Assembly (NCBI RefSeq): GCF_001411555.2 | Contig: NC_049903.1 | Location: forward strand, 18,209,234 to 18,273,233 | DNA from: Juglans regia | Taxonomy: Eukaryota; Streptophyta; Magnoliopsida; Fagales; Juglandaceae | Length of the DNA: 64,000 nucleotides | Direction of reading: 5' to 3' | Shown here: in pieces, positions 37,993 to 49,859 of the stretch | Numbering within the stretch: position 1 is the first letter of the stretch | Layout of the letters: each line of letters begins with the position of its first letter | The notes under the pieces: model-generated | Told to the model about the DNA's origin: nothing | The model's input: only the letters and a program-made list of their open reading frames with translations | Database searches by the model: none | Made by a program: the position numbers and the translations under genes

Positions 37993-38700
37993 ATGATTGC
38001 GGAGGATGATCTCCCTGTTCTTTATACGAAGTTGTCTCTAACGGAGAAGGAAAGTGAAGATGTGGTTGTGGAAACGGAAAACTTGGACGTAGTGTTACTT
38101 TGTGGAGGGAAGTGTTTGTTTATGAAGATTTTCACTGAGAAATATTTTAACAAGGAAGCTTTTAAAGGCACGATGCGGAAGGTTTGGTGGACTGTAATGG
38201 GTGTGCGTTTTCGGGATCTATCTTCTATCCTGCTTCTTGTTGAATTCAAAGATAGTCAAGATAAAGAGAGGGTTTTAATGGAGGGGCCATGGACTTTTGA
38301 CAAGTACCTGGTCTTGTTAGACAAAGTGGATGGTTGGCTTCAAGTGCAGCAGATCAAATTGGAAATGGCTACGTTCTGAGTTAGATTCCATGATTTACCT
38401 CTTATGGCAAGGAATGCGTATGTGGGTAAGAAACTTGGGGAAAAGTTGGGGTCTGTTGAAGAGGTGGATTTGGAGAAGGGGGAGGTGGAATGGGGGGAGT
38501 ATATGAGGGTGCGTTTAAAGCTCAAAGTTACTGAGCCTTTGTTACGTGGTTCTAAGCTATCCCTCGGTGGTGGTGTCTCAGTTTCGATTCAGTTCTCCTA
38601 CGAGCAGCTTCCAAACTTTTGCTACTAGTGTGGTAGGATGGGTCATATTGATAAAGATTGCGCTTGCGCTTCAGGGATGACTTCGTCCACTTGCCTCTGT
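37993..38700 (+). pseudogene. L1 ORF1 (DUF4283 plus CCHC knuckle)
   Basis: Starts MIAEDDLPVLYTKLSL and continues 'GGKCLFMKIFTEKYFNKEAF', 'MEGPWTFDKYLVLL', the DUF4283 RNA-binding region of plant L1 and related ORF1 proteins. After a TGA at 38,377 the frame goes on 'VRFHDLPLMARNAYVGKKLG', then 'SYEQLPNFCY' followed by a stop where Cys normally continues as CGRMGHIDKDC, the zinc knuckle. From 38,700 the sequence is Gly/Val-coding low complexity and frames scatter to about 39,370. It would package L1 RNA. Broken by at least two stops. Confidence 0.88.
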
Positions 38701-39389
38701 TAAGGTCCTTCTCCACAAGACTGATAGGGGTGCGGCCTCTTCCAATCTGGAGGATGGTAATGTTCAGTCGGCAGGGGTGAGGCTGCCATGCCTGCTGCAG
38801 GCTATTTGCACAGTGCCGGCGGTGGTGGTGGTGGCGGTGGCATCGGGGAAGGGAAACCATAACGGTAACAGAGTCTATGGAGTCGGTTGAAGCGGGGAAA
38901 AAGACTGATCTTCAGGGGCAACCGTTGCCCATGAATGCTCTGCATGGGAGTGATGAGGGTACGTTACATGAAACTGCCGTTGCGGAAGTTAATGGGGAGA
39001 TGGTGAATGATTCGTGCCCTTGTTGTAAGGAGTTGATGGCTTAGTTGATGGGCTTAGTGGGCTCCGGGAGAAATCTGTTTCCAAGCCAACAATGGGCCAG
39101 GGCCTGTCTTTGAAGCCTGATACCTCAAGTGGTCGTAAGTGGCGCATAGTGTTGTTGTTTCATAATGAAACGTCAAAACCTAATCCCAAATTATGCAATG
39201 AAGATGATTCCTCTGAGGGTGTGAGGAAGAGAAAGCAGTGGAAGGGCAAAGGGGCTACGATAAGGAATGTGAGGAAGAAGCCCGAGTCAGCGTACTGTGT
39301 TATGGAAGATGAATCATTTAGTGATGATGCGACGCTGGTGGAATACCCTTATTATTGGCGGTGGCTGTTGAGCAGCACCGCTGACAGCC

Positions 39390-42300
39390 ATGAAAACCTT
39401 GTCCTGGAATGCCTGTGGGCTTGGGACCCCATGGGGCATTCGTAACCTCTGTGATTTAGTCAAGAGGGAAGCACCCGATGTGTTGTTTCTTCAAGAGACA
39501 AGACTCAGTGTTCATGAGGTTGAAAAATGTAAGTTCAAGCTTGGTTTTCCTAATTGCTTAGTTGTTAATGCTTGTGGTAGAAAGGGGGTATCGCATTATT
39601 TTGGGGAAGGGATGTTGACTTATCGAGTATTAATTACTCCTCATACCATATTGATGCTATTGTGATTGATGCTACGGTGGTCTGTGGAAAATGGTTTCTA
39701 ACAGTTGTTTATGGTATCCCTGAGACACATTTGCGTTATAGGACCTGGGATCTTCTCAGGAGTTTATGTAGGTCGAATGGGGAGGCTTGGTTAGTTATGG
39801 GGGATATGAATGAAATCGTTTTTCATCATGAAAAACAAGGGGGTCATCCTAGACCCGAGAGACAACTTGTTGCCTTTCAGGATGTTATTGAGGAGTGTGG
39901 GCTGCGGGATATGGGGTTTCATGGGTATAAATTCACCTGGTCCAATAGAAGAGAATGACATCATTGTGTTAATGAAAGACTTGATAGGTTTCTTGCTAAT
40001 TCAGTTTAGTGAAACTCTTATCCAAATGCAAAAGTTTGTCATGGGGTTGTGGCATACTCGGATCATTTACCCATTTGGATTGAGTGTGAGGGTGCTGCTG
40101 AAGTCCTTAGAACAAAAAAGCCTTTTTGATTTGAGGAAATGTGGGTGGGAAATAAGGATTGTGAAGATATTATAAAAGACCAATGGTGGAGGGGTGGTGA
40201 CCAGTTGAGTATGGAGGATGTCGTGGGTATGATTCGGGAGAGCGGGGCAAAATTGCAAGCATGGAATAGGAACAATTTTGGTCATGTACAGAAGAATCTT
40301 TAGCAGGCAAAATTGAAGTTGAAACAGTTATATGAGGATGACCGTGGAGTTGATATTTCAGCAGTGAATTTGGCTTGAAAGGAGGTACAGATCTGGTTGG
40401 AGAGGGATGAGGTAATGTGGCGACAACGGTCAAAGGCATTATGGTTAAAAGAAGGGGATCAAAACTCTCGGTATTTTCACATGAAAGCATCGCAAAGGAG
40501 GAAGAACAATTTGGTGAGGATTCAGGATGAGAGTGGGCAGTGGCATGAGAAGTCTAGTAAGGACAAGGTGATTCTCGATTACTTTAGAGACTTATTCACT
40601 TCTGCAAATCCGAGTGAGTCTCTAGAGTTTCTAAATGTTCTAAGGGGTATAGTCACTCCACATATAAATGAAGATTTAAGCAAAGTGTATACTGAAGAAG
40701 AGGTTAAGGAAGCCCTGTAGCAAATGAATCTGTCCAAAGCTCCAAGCACGGATGGGATGTCTCCAATATTTTTCCAAAAATATTGGCATGTGGTGGGGAG
40801 TGTTGTCACTGCAGCTGTGTTGCATGCTCTTAATTCAGGTTCTTTTCTGTCTTCTTTGAACCACACTTTTATTACTTTGATCCCAAAAAAGTAGTCCCCT
40901 CTTAGAGTTGCTGATTATAGACCGATAAGTTTGTGTAACGTGGCCTATGAGTTAACTGCTAAAGTTGTTGCAAATAGGCTGAAACTGGTTTTATCTGGTA
41001 TTATTGGGGAGAGTCAAAGTGCATTTGTGCCAGGGCGGTTAATTACTGATAATGTTCTTATAGCCTATGAGTTAATCCATTATTTGAGGTTTAAGAAAAA
41101 AGGGAAGAAGGGGGTTTATGTCTTTGAAATTGGATGAGTAAAGCGTATGATAGGGTGGAGTGGGGGTTCTTGAAATCTATCATGGAGGTGATGGGGTTCA
41201 ATCAGGGGTTTGTTAAGATGGTCATGTTGTATGTTAGTTCCTGTGTCTTTTTCTGTGCTTATTAATGGTGAGCCTAAGAGTCCTATTTTGCCATCTAGAG
41301 GACTTAGACAAGGGGACCCATTGTCTCTTTATCTATTTCTTCTATGTACTAATGGGCTTACAACTTTATTGAAGGAAGCTGGGTTGAGAAAGCATATTTC
41401 AGGAATAAAAATCTGTAAAGGGGCTCCGAATATTACTCATTTGCTTTTTGCAGATGATAGCTTGGTTTTTTGTAAGGCCAAGCTAGAGGAAAATAGGAGG
41501 GTTCAAGCACTCCTGGAAAAGTATGAAGCTGTCTCGGGTCAACGTATTAACCGTGAAAAAATAGCCATGGTTTTAGTGGTAATGTGTCTAGTGGGACCCG
41601 AGAGGAGATAAAAAATTTGTGGGGAAATTTTGATATACATTAGTATGAGAAATACCTTGGCCTACCACCAATCGTAGGTAGATCTAGAGTTCTTGCGTTT
41701 CACTCTATTAAACAAAGAGTATGGCAAAAGTTGCAAACTTGGAAGGAAAGGTTGCTATCACAAGGGGGCAAGGAAGTTTTGCTTAAGGTTGTTGCCCTTT
41801 CTATACCTTCCTATTCCATGAGTTGTTTTCTTCTCCCCTCAAGCTTGTGTGATGATTTAGAAGGTATGATGGTTCAGTTTTGGTGGGGCAAAAGGAAAAT
41901 GAGAGGAAAATACATTGGTTAAGTTGGAACAAAATGTGTGTTAGAAAGTCGTGGGGAGGATTGGGTTTTAAGAAGTTGAGTCTTTAATTTGATTATGCTA
42001 GCTAAACAAGGGTGGAGATTAATTCAAGATGAGTCTTCCTTACTTCATAGGTTGCTTAAAACTAAGTATTTTTCGGGCTCAAATCTTGCGGAAGCTGGGT
42101 TGGGCAGGTCTCCCTTCTTTACTTGGAGAGGGATTTGAGAGTCAAATAAATGGGTAGTGGATGGGTGTAGATGGAGGATAGGGGATGGAACTTCAGTTAA
42201 CATTTGACTTGATAGATGGATTCCGGGTCATAACTCTCTGGTGAAGGAAGGGATTGTGGGTAGTGAGGGAAATAGGCTGGATTGAGTGAGTTCTCTCTTT

Positions 42301-43478
42301 TGTGAGACTTCTAGATCCTAGAATGTGGAAAGACTTAGAGCTCTCTTTAATCCAAGTATTGTGGCAGACATTCTGAAAACACCTCTTTGTGCTGGGATTA
42401 GTGCAGATAAGAGAGTTTGGGGCTATGAAAGAAATGGTTTGTTCAGTGTTAGAAGCTGTTATCGCTTTATTCTGGATCAGCAGGGTTCCCAGGAAGCTGA
42501 GTCTTTTTCTGCAAGTGTTCAAGGAGTGGTTTGGAAATATATTTGGAAGATGCCGGTTCCTAATAAGATCAAAATATTTGCTTGGCGTGCTTGTAAAGAT
42601 GGATTGCCTACAAAGGCAAATCTATTATTAAAGCATGTTCCAAATGATGGGATTTGTAGTTTGTGTAATGATGGAGAAGAAGGAACTTTTCATGCGTTGG
42701 TGGGCTGCAAGCTGCTTCAGAAAACATGGAAGGATTATCTACCTGTACTAGCCATTGACAATGTTGTTACTGTTTTTGAGATGGCTTTTAAGTTCTGCAA
42801 TACTAAGCAATGTGATAGTTTGTCTATTTTCTTTGTTTTGGCATGGGGGTTTTGGTACCTGAGGAATAAGCTTTTTCATGATCAGATTCTCATTTCTCCC
42901 TACCAAGTGGCTGAATATGCAATTTCTGTACTTAAGAGTTTTAAAGCTATTCCTAAGCAAACCAGGTTGCAAGTGCAAGCATTGTATAAGTGGAAGGCCC
43001 ACAACCAGAAATTCTAAAGTTGAACGTTGATGGAGCAGTTTTTTCAGAGCTTCGAAAAACAGGGACTGGCGCAATATTGCGGGATAGCAGGGGCAGAGTT
43101 TTAGTGGCTGCAACCACATCAGAAATGGTTGTTGATGAGCCCGAGCACATTGAGCTATTAGCTCTTCTACGTGGCCTTCAATTCTTTGCGGGAATGGGAA
43201 TGCACAAGCTTCAAGTGGAAAGTGACTGCCTACAAGTGATTAAGGCGCTGCAACAAAATAGTATGTCAAGCTCAATGTATGGTGGCCTTTATTCTGAGCT
43301 TAAACAACTTTCATATTGTTTTGGGGATTTTTTTTTTTACTCATGTCTGTAGAGAAGCCAATATGGCTACACATTCTCTTGCTCAGTATGCGAGAAATGT
43401 TGAGAGTATCAACATGTGGTGGGATTGTATTCCAAACTTTTTATCTCAAACCTTGTGGTTTGATTTATGTCTGTGATC
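39390..43478 (+). pseudogene. L1 ORF2: endonuclease, reverse transcriptase, zinc domain, RNase H
   Basis: Opens MKTLSWNACGLGTPWGIRNL with 'FLQETRLSVHEVE', an APE-type endonuclease, continuing in a second frame 'WLVMGDMNEIVFHHEKQGG' to 39,957. RT: 'RRKNNLVRIQDESGQW' (40,490), 'LSKAPSTDGMSPIFFQKYW' (40,730), '[13 protein letters not shown]' (40,915), '[17 protein letters not shown]' (41,010), 'KAYDRVEWGFL' (41,138), 'RGLRQGDPLS' (41,303), 'HLLFADDSLVF' (41,440; the FADD catalytic box is intact). Zinc-binding domain 42,418-42,760 ('VPNKIKIFAWRACKDGLPTK', 'CSLCNDGEEGTFHALVGC'). RNase H 42,990-43,475 ('LKLNVDGAVFSEL', 'VESDCLQVIKAL'). At least six stops or frameshifts. Confidence 0.93.
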
Positions 43479-43541
43479 ATCTTTTGATTAATGAAGTTAT
43501 ATGTTTGTTATAAAAAACAATAAAAATTATTGATGCATCTC

Positions 43542-44609
43542 CCAAGCTGTTTGCTAGCTTAGTACTCCAATCAGAATGCTCCCAATTAAAGATATATATA
43601 CTATCACATTAGCAAAATAATGCTAGATTATTACTCCAACCGTAAAGTGCGTAACTGTCGCGTAATCGTTTTGAAAAAGAGTAAGGTCTACTATTAGAAA
43701 ATTAATTTTTTCACGTGGTTCTCATATTTTATTCACTTTTTTTTCAAAGCGATTACGCGGTGATTGCACAATTTACGGTTGTAAATATCTTTTATAAAAA
43801 TGTTATAGATTCATCAATCAACTTACTCATGTTAATTCTTTATGAAAAATGCTACTTTGCCGACTCAACTTGCCCCCTCATGTATTTTATTTTATTTTTT
43901 TAATTTTTTTCTTCATTTAATATTTAAGGAAGTGACTATTAGTATATTGATATATTTTTATATTTTTTTAAAAATGTTTTAAAATGATAAAAAAATACAA
44001 AAAAAAGAAAAAGAAAAAAAAGGCCAATTTGGCCTAGTGGTATAATGGAGCAGTACTACTCAGGCGGTAGAGTAGCACCACTCATTCTTTATTGTGTTGA
44101 TGTGACTTGAGTTGTAAGTAAACAAGATATATAACTCGATTTGCGGCTCAAGATTAATTTGGTTAAAGTTGTTTTCAACTCAATTTGTTTACTAAGAGAG
44201 CCATTGGTGAACAAAAATTTATGATTAATTGTAAAATGTTGCAATTTGTATAAAACTTAGCTCGACTCACACACACACACAAGTTTGTATAAAGTTGAAT
44301 AAGTTTGTATTTATTATTTTTTATAGCGTTATTTTTATATTAATTATAATGAGAATATCTTAAATATTTAAGTAGATAGGAGGAAATCATGTTTTTAAGA
44401 CTACATATGTTACTTGAGTCCTTATAAATATAATCATTAATTAGAATGTTATATAATACGTATAATATTTTTAAGTATATTACATAAGAAACAAGTTTAT
44501 TTTTTAAATTGGGAAATTAAATTAGAAATGAAATATAAATAATATCTGTTATTAAATGAAGTTAAATTTGGATCGATAAGGCTGGATTGCCTGCAATTCA
44601 TACCTAAGG
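43542..44609. other. Intergenic DNA holding one MITE
   Basis: Apart from the MITE at 43,637-43,781 there is no gene. 'ggcctagtggtataatgg' near 44,029 looks faintly like a tRNA 5' half but no cloverleaf follows. A short CA run lies at 44,268-44,281. Confidence 0.5.
43637..43781. mobile_element. MITE with about 48-bp terminal inverted repeats
   Basis: The left arm starts CAACCGTAAAGTGCGTAAC and runs to about 43,684 (..GCGTAATCGTTTTGAAAAA). The right arm, read in reverse complement, starts CAACCGTAAATTGTGCAATC and includes GCGTAATCGCTTTGAAAAA. The arms are about 85 percent alike across a 48-bp loop. It is 145 bp, has no coding capacity, and its superfamily is not assigned. Confidence 0.8.
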
Positions 44610-44957
44610 TTCGTTTTATTTGTTTTGTTTTTAGGCTTGTTTAGTTTACTTTTTTATTAGGCTTGTTTAGTTTACTTTTTCTTTTAGGCCTGTGTAGTTC
44701 TGTTTTGCTAGGCATGTTTAGTTTATTTATGAGGCTTGTTTAGTTCTCTTTAGGCCTGTTTAGTTCTGCTTTGATTTCTGGGTCTATTGTTCTCTTTTAG
44801 TTGGTTTGTGTTTGGGAGGTTGTTATTGTAACTCCTAGATGCTAGTTTTGTAATCACGGTATTTCTTCGCCATAAGTGAGGGAGGGTTGCTAAATAAACT
44901 TGGGATGGGGTCGCTATGAGGGTGGCTACCGGCTCTTCAGTTAAAAAAAAAAAAAAC
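44610..44957 (+). mobile_element. L1 3' end only, with expanded 24-bp repeat
   Basis: It ends 'ccataagtgaggga' ... 'aaataaacttgggatggggtcgctatgagggtggctaccggctctt' and an A14-type tail (44,943-44,957), parallel to the 3' UTR at 27,310-27,528 ('ccataagtgaggga', 'aataaaattgggaggtggtcac', 'tcttcgcctctt'). It is a severely 5'-truncated copy of the same family. 'aggcttgtttagtt' is repeated six times between 44,633 and 44,765 where the other copy has it once. Confidence 0.8.
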
Positions 44958-44978
44958 TTAATCTCGCTTGAAAATTAA

Positions 44979-45199
44979 GGCCTTGTTTGCATTCAAAACC
45001 CACCTCAACTCATCTCAACTCATCATTACAACTTTTTTAAATTTTCACATAAAATATAATAAACAATTCAACTTTTTCAAATACCAAAATAACTTTTCCA
45101 AATTTCCACACAAAATATAATAAATAATTCAACTTTTATTCTATTATTCATAAATCATCTCAATCCATCTCAACTCATCTCTGAATTCAAACCACTTCT
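44979..45199. mobile_element. hAT-like MITE (GGCCTTGTTTG family)
   Basis: The left end reads GGCCTTGTTTGCATTCA then 'cacctcaactcatctcaactcatc'. The right end in reverse complement reads AGAAGTGGTTTGAATTCAG then 'agatgagttgagatggattgagatg'. The interior is A/T-rich with 'cacaaaatataataaa.aattcaact' repeated. No coding capacity. A related but more decayed copy lies at 58,067-58,210. Confidence 0.75.
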
Positions 45200-45429
45200 A
45201 ACTGAGCTGCTAAATGATCCACTACAATAGGTAAGGATTTTTGTCGTGTTTACAACTCACAGCTAATAGCAAGAGAATCGCAAGAGAAAGTCTTTTGCCA
45301 CCGTTTTGCACCACAGGAGAACGACAGCAAAATTAAACACGGTGATCATCATGATCAAAATAAAATGCAACACGCGATAAGTTCAAATATGAATAAAAAT
45401 TAAATAAATAAAAGCCGGTTTAATCACCT
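45200..45429. other. Short unassigned stretch left of a gypsy LTR remnant
   Basis: About 230 bp with no coding signal. It separates the MITE from the LTR remnant at 45,430, whose left part has been lost. Confidence 0.45.
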
Positions 45430-45534
45430 ACTATTATGGATAGGGGTATGTAACCTCATGTTACATGTCCTAATGCTTCAAGTTTTGTTGAATCCAAAGT
45501 GGAATTTGGAAGAGTCACAAGGTGGTATCGGAGC
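45430..45534 (+). repeat. End of a Del/Tekay 5' LTR plus primer-binding site
   Basis: 45,436-45,519 ('ggggtatgtaacctcatgttacatgtcctaatgcttcaag', ending GTCACA) aligns with the LTR end near 52,735 and with the reverse of 13,575-13,660. Three bases later TGGTATCGGAGC (45,523-45,534) matches the tRNA-Met PBS TGGTATCAGAGC at 11 of 12 bases. The rest of this LTR is missing. Confidence 0.7.
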
Positions 45535-45679
45535 AATACGTCTCTAGGTATATCCACAAGTCCCTAGGAGTTGGTACCAGGATATAGGATTGGAATATTA
45601 GTGTCTATTAGGCTTGATTTTTTAAGGTATTGGGTAAGCATGTTAATCTGATACACGTAAACATGTGTTTCAAGATGTT

Positions 45680-47537
45680 ACACATGGTGCATGGCAGAGT
45701 ACCTAGAAACCATTATGGAGGCAACGTGCCAACGACCAGGAGGAACATAATCCTCCAATGGACAAAGGACTAGGAATGACGAAAGCTATTCGTTTACTGA
45801 CATATGTGCTCTGACAACAACAACAAGAACAACAAGTGCAGGGGCATAGAATGAAGTTAGAGGTTTTCCCTAAGAGAAATTCTTGGTGTAGCATTACCCA
45901 AATTTCTTGGGAAATTAAGAGCCCATGAGGGCAAATAAGTGGATGACTAACCTAGATCAAGCCTTTGAGATCTGCGGGTGCATCGAAGATAAAAAAAAGT
46001 ACCATATGCCAGATATTTGCTACAATGAGAAACCTATATATGGTGGGATACTTGAAGGCAACTTCTGGCGAGGGAGTTGGGGCCCTAGCTTCCATAACCT
46101 GGGGAAGATTCTAGGATAAGTTCGACAAAAGATTCTTCCCATACTTAGTGAAGCAACAAAAGGTGCAGGAGTTTGCATCTTTGGTGCAAGGCAACTTGTC
46201 TATGGAGCAGTATGCTACTAGATTCATGAAATTGGGGAGGTTCGCACCTAACCTAATTTCAACTGAAAAGATAAAGGCCCAGAAGTTCCAAGGAGGGCTG
46301 CAGCTGAGGACCTGCTGCCAAAAATTGGTAAATATAGTTGTTATTTCTAAAGCAGAATAGAAAGGCTTGGCCACTCAGATTAATTATGAATGGAAGAGAA
46401 CTTTTCTGTACGTAGCTAGTGGAACTGCAGAGACTAATAGGCCATTTGCTGGGCTAGTCAAGGGCAAGGGCATTGTCATCGAAAGGCATATGCCACCCTC
46501 GAACCCAGAGTGTGTGAAGTGCGGCAAGTTTCATTGCGGGGAATGTTGTTTTGGAATAGGGGTCTATTTCAAGTGCAAATAGCCCGATCATATGATTAGA
46601 GAGTGTCTTAGTGTAGCTTAAAGCAGTGGAGCCACTTCCAATGCTAATAAATAGCCGAAGCCGAGGCCCTATATACCAGCACAAGTGTACAATGTCACTC
46701 TAGAAGATGTTGATGTTGACGTTTCAGAAACAAAAGAAGCTAGCATCATTATTGGTATTTCTCTAAGACCTCTATATCATTAGCTAGATAAGATTAGTAG
46801 AATTACTGTTAATAGTAGTACTATTTTACTGTCGATGTTAGGGAATGTCAATCTAATGAGGTTCACAGCTTGTGCACTATTCAATTTGGGCGAGTTGTAG
46901 TCTTTTGTGTTTGCAGCGTTTGCAAAGATATGTAGTTTGTAAATCGAGCCATTATCTTGTAAAATAGTGGTGACCATTCTGACGAGAATACAGTAGCTCG
47001 AGAAGTCAAGGAGTGTCTTGTAGACATAAAGGGTAGAGCTTTGAAGGTCGATTTGATAGTTTTGGTCTAATGGAATTCGGTTTGATTTTTGGGATGGATT
47101 GGATGTTCAACCCGTATGCTAAGATAGATTTTCGGAAGATGAAAGTTGTGCTTGAACCCTCAAATGAAGATAGGGTTAGCTATGTGGGAATGTTAGTTAA
47201 AGCTGCCCCTCTAATGATTTCGGCTTTACAAGTTAGAAGGTGTATCGAGGTTGGTGCCTTAGCAATCCTGGCAATGGTAGTATATAAGTTAGTAGGGAAC
47301 GAAGAAGCTCATGTGATACCCATAGTTGAAAACTTTCCCAAACTTTCCACTGACGAGTTACTTGGATTACTGTTGTATAGAGAATTTGAGCTTGGAATAG
47401 AGTTGGATCTTGTGATGGCTCCAACGCACAAAGGCACCATATCATATGGCTCATGTGGAGTTGAAGGAGCTAAAGGCATAGTTGGAAGAGCTATCATAGA
47501 AAATGACTCATTGAACTGAGTTCTTCACCGTGGGGTG
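45680..47537 (+). pseudogene. Del/Tekay chromovirus gag and protease remnant
   Basis: Gag: 'WMTNLDQAFEICGC' (45,936), 'FDKRFFPYLVKQQKVQEF' (46,120), 'LSMEQYATRFMKLGRFAPNL' (46,196), 'ISTEKIKAQKFQGGL'; then a knuckle 'CVKCGKFHCGECCFGIGVYFKC' that runs into a stop. Protease: the active-site region reads 'ALFNLGEL' then a stop and 'SFVFAAFAKI' (46,878), where the family has LFDSGATHSFVS, so the catalytic Asp is Asn. 'LIFGMDWMFNPYAKIDF' (47,081) is the ILGMDWL block. The start of RT is reached ('SSPWGV' frame near 47,524) and cut by an LTR beginning at 47,538. Many stops. Confidence 0.88.
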
Positions 47538-49840
47538 TGTAACAGCCTGCCAAAAATTAAGTGGATGAATTTCTTTAGGAGTGTCGTGAAATTCCAAAAA
47601 ATATTTCACTAATTGAGTGACCGCTTAGTTTTTAGCCTATTAGCATATTTAGTTTTCTAGCCGCTATGGTGACAGAAGCGCCCTTTTATTTATTTGAGGT
47701 ACTTAGGAGTATAGGACCAAGAAACAGTTGGCACCATTTTTCCTAGATGAATATTTGAGATTTTACGATGCAATAATACGTTTTTCATTTTTGGATGAAA
47801 AGTGTTTGAAAATGCCTTTTGATTTAATTGAGGCATTTAAAATTCAAATTTTACAAACGAACTGCACTACTAGAATTGTAGAAATACTTAAGATTTTATG
47901 GTGCAATAATAATTTTCTCAATTTTTTGTGTGAATTGTAACACTTGGGATAGTGCCACGTGGCACCTGGTTCAAGCGATTGTTAAATCGCTATGTTGAAG
48001 GTCTAGATCCACTTAGAGGCACTAGGAATGCTTCTTGGATGGACACATGGCACATTCCTAGCCTTTCGTTGGAATAGTACTAGGATACTTGTCACTTAGT
48101 GAGTTTCGTGTGATGGATTAGATGCAAAACAAGCCATTGTGATCATGCAAATACTATTCCATTCAACCAAAAAGTTTTTGACCAACTAGAAGAGATTTTC
48201 AACCTTAGTGAAATCTCAAACTTTTGGATTTCAATTGAACCCTTAAACCCCTCATGATGGCCGAAACCCTAAACCACAACTATACATGCTATTTATCACT
48301 CAACTTTTCACTCATGCACCTTTAATCACTCTATTATATCTTGGTAATCACATTGGGCCAATAAATTTTGTATTTGGGCTTGAACCCAACTAAGACCCCA
48401 AAGTGAAGCCCATGAAACCCCAAAATTGAGCCAATCGATAAGGCCCACCTTGGGCCCACCTAAAGCCACTAGCATAGGACGCTTCTTGAAGAAGTTTCAT
48501 GGAAGACATAAAGGTTACAAGATCACAATCATCCAATCGACCAGGATTTTTCTAATGCCAAGAACAGTCATGCCCCTTGTCCCCCAATATTTGGCTGTCA
48601 ACCTCCCATTAAGAATTTTTTCATCCACCTATGTCAGTCCCTACACGATGTACATCACGTCCCTTGCCTCCCACACTTCATAATTTGCTTTCACAATCCA
48701 TTTTCTAAAGAGAACTCGAGAAAAAGTCATTAGGTAGTTTTCCTGGTTGTTTTTGCTCCATTTTTGCACAGCCTTTCGAAGTCAATTCTCACAAAACCCT
48801 TCATATGTTTTGTTTCTATTAAGTCTAGTTTCCATTGATATATTTTGTGTAAATTTTCATGGAGTTTTGATTAGTGAAAAGTCGGTGTGAGCATGCAAAG
48901 GCCATACTGGGCATCAATCTGGATGTTTATGTGAAACTTTGATTTTTTGATGAGCTATTTGGTGAAATATTTGTTACATATTTCTATGGTGAAGATTTAA
49001 GATGTTTATATGCAAGTTAGGTTTGGACTTGTTGCATGTTAATAGCTTTTATAAAGAGTTTTGCATGATTTTGGAAAGTTCAAAACTGGAAGTATCAAAA
49101 TCGTTTATGTTTTGGGAAAGGTTTAGTCTTTTGTTGTGAAAATATGATTCAATGGCCTTGATATTTACATATGTTGTTATTAAGACTTTGATCCATATGT
49201 TAGGAAGTTATTTTTAGATTATGTTGGTTTTGATCTTGATGGAATAAATTGTTATGCATGAAAAGGTTCGATTAGGACAAACTTGAGGCTCATAGGTTTG
49301 CTTGTGTTTCTATGGCGTTTTCTCCATGTGATCCTAGATTACATGCTTATATCATGTCTAGGACTTGAATATGTGATATATGATTTAATTTATTGAAGGT
49401 TTACTTCATGAAATTTTCAGATTTAGTGTGTGATCTAAGTAGAGAATATAAGGTACTCGGTTTTAGACTTAATGAACAAGCTGATGGTTTGATGATGAGT
49501 TTTGTGATTTTGATTGTTTGTTCAAGCAAGTTATCACTTAAGTAAGAGTGTGTTTTTGGACTTTTGGAGTCGTTGGAGTTGATTTGAAAAGTGTTAGACC
49601 AAAAACATCAAGGATATATTCTATTTGACCAAAACTTAGTGTTTTCGCATGTTTATTGATTTAAGGAGTTTTTGATTTTTATGGAATGTATATTTTTTTT
49701 TCTTAGCATGAATTTAAAACATTGGATATGATTTTTAAGTATTGCATAAATCGGTTTAAGCATGAATGTTGATTGAGAAAACAATCAAAAGTTTGGCCTT
49801 TTATGTGAATCGGCCTAAGAATAGTTCTTATGGTTATGTT
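47538..49840 (+). repeat. Del/Tekay-type LTR, right end lost
   Basis: Begins TGTAACAGCCTGCC, the same start as the nested solo LTR at 18,253 (minus) and related to the LTR at 51,147. 48,354-48,480 ('cattgggccaata', 'gggcttgaaccc', 'atgaaaccccaaa') matches 51,370-51,450 and the reverse of 17,260-17,380. The LTR end signature is not found before the integrase codons near 49,870, so the right end is deleted. No genes lie inside. Confidence 0.7.
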
Positions 49841-49859
49841 GTGTTAGACCAGAAGTCCT

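Larger units (their letters stand above)
37900..43541 (+). mobile_element. Nearly full-length L1 LINE with 17-bp target duplication
   Basis: AATTATTGATGCATCTC is found at 37,900-37,916 and 43,525-43,541, identical. The 5.6 kb between carries, in order, ORF1 (nucleic-acid binding), ORF2 endonuclease, reverse transcriptase, zinc-binding domain and RNase H, then a short 3' end with 'taaaaaacaataaa' and no long poly(A). The order and length match a complete plant L1 element. All ORFs contain stops or frameshifts, so it no longer moves by itself. Confidence 0.95.

Noticed and set aside
44020..44100. tRNA-like 'ggcctagtggtataatgg' start
   Set aside because: No anticodon arm, T-arm or acceptor pairing could be formed downstream.
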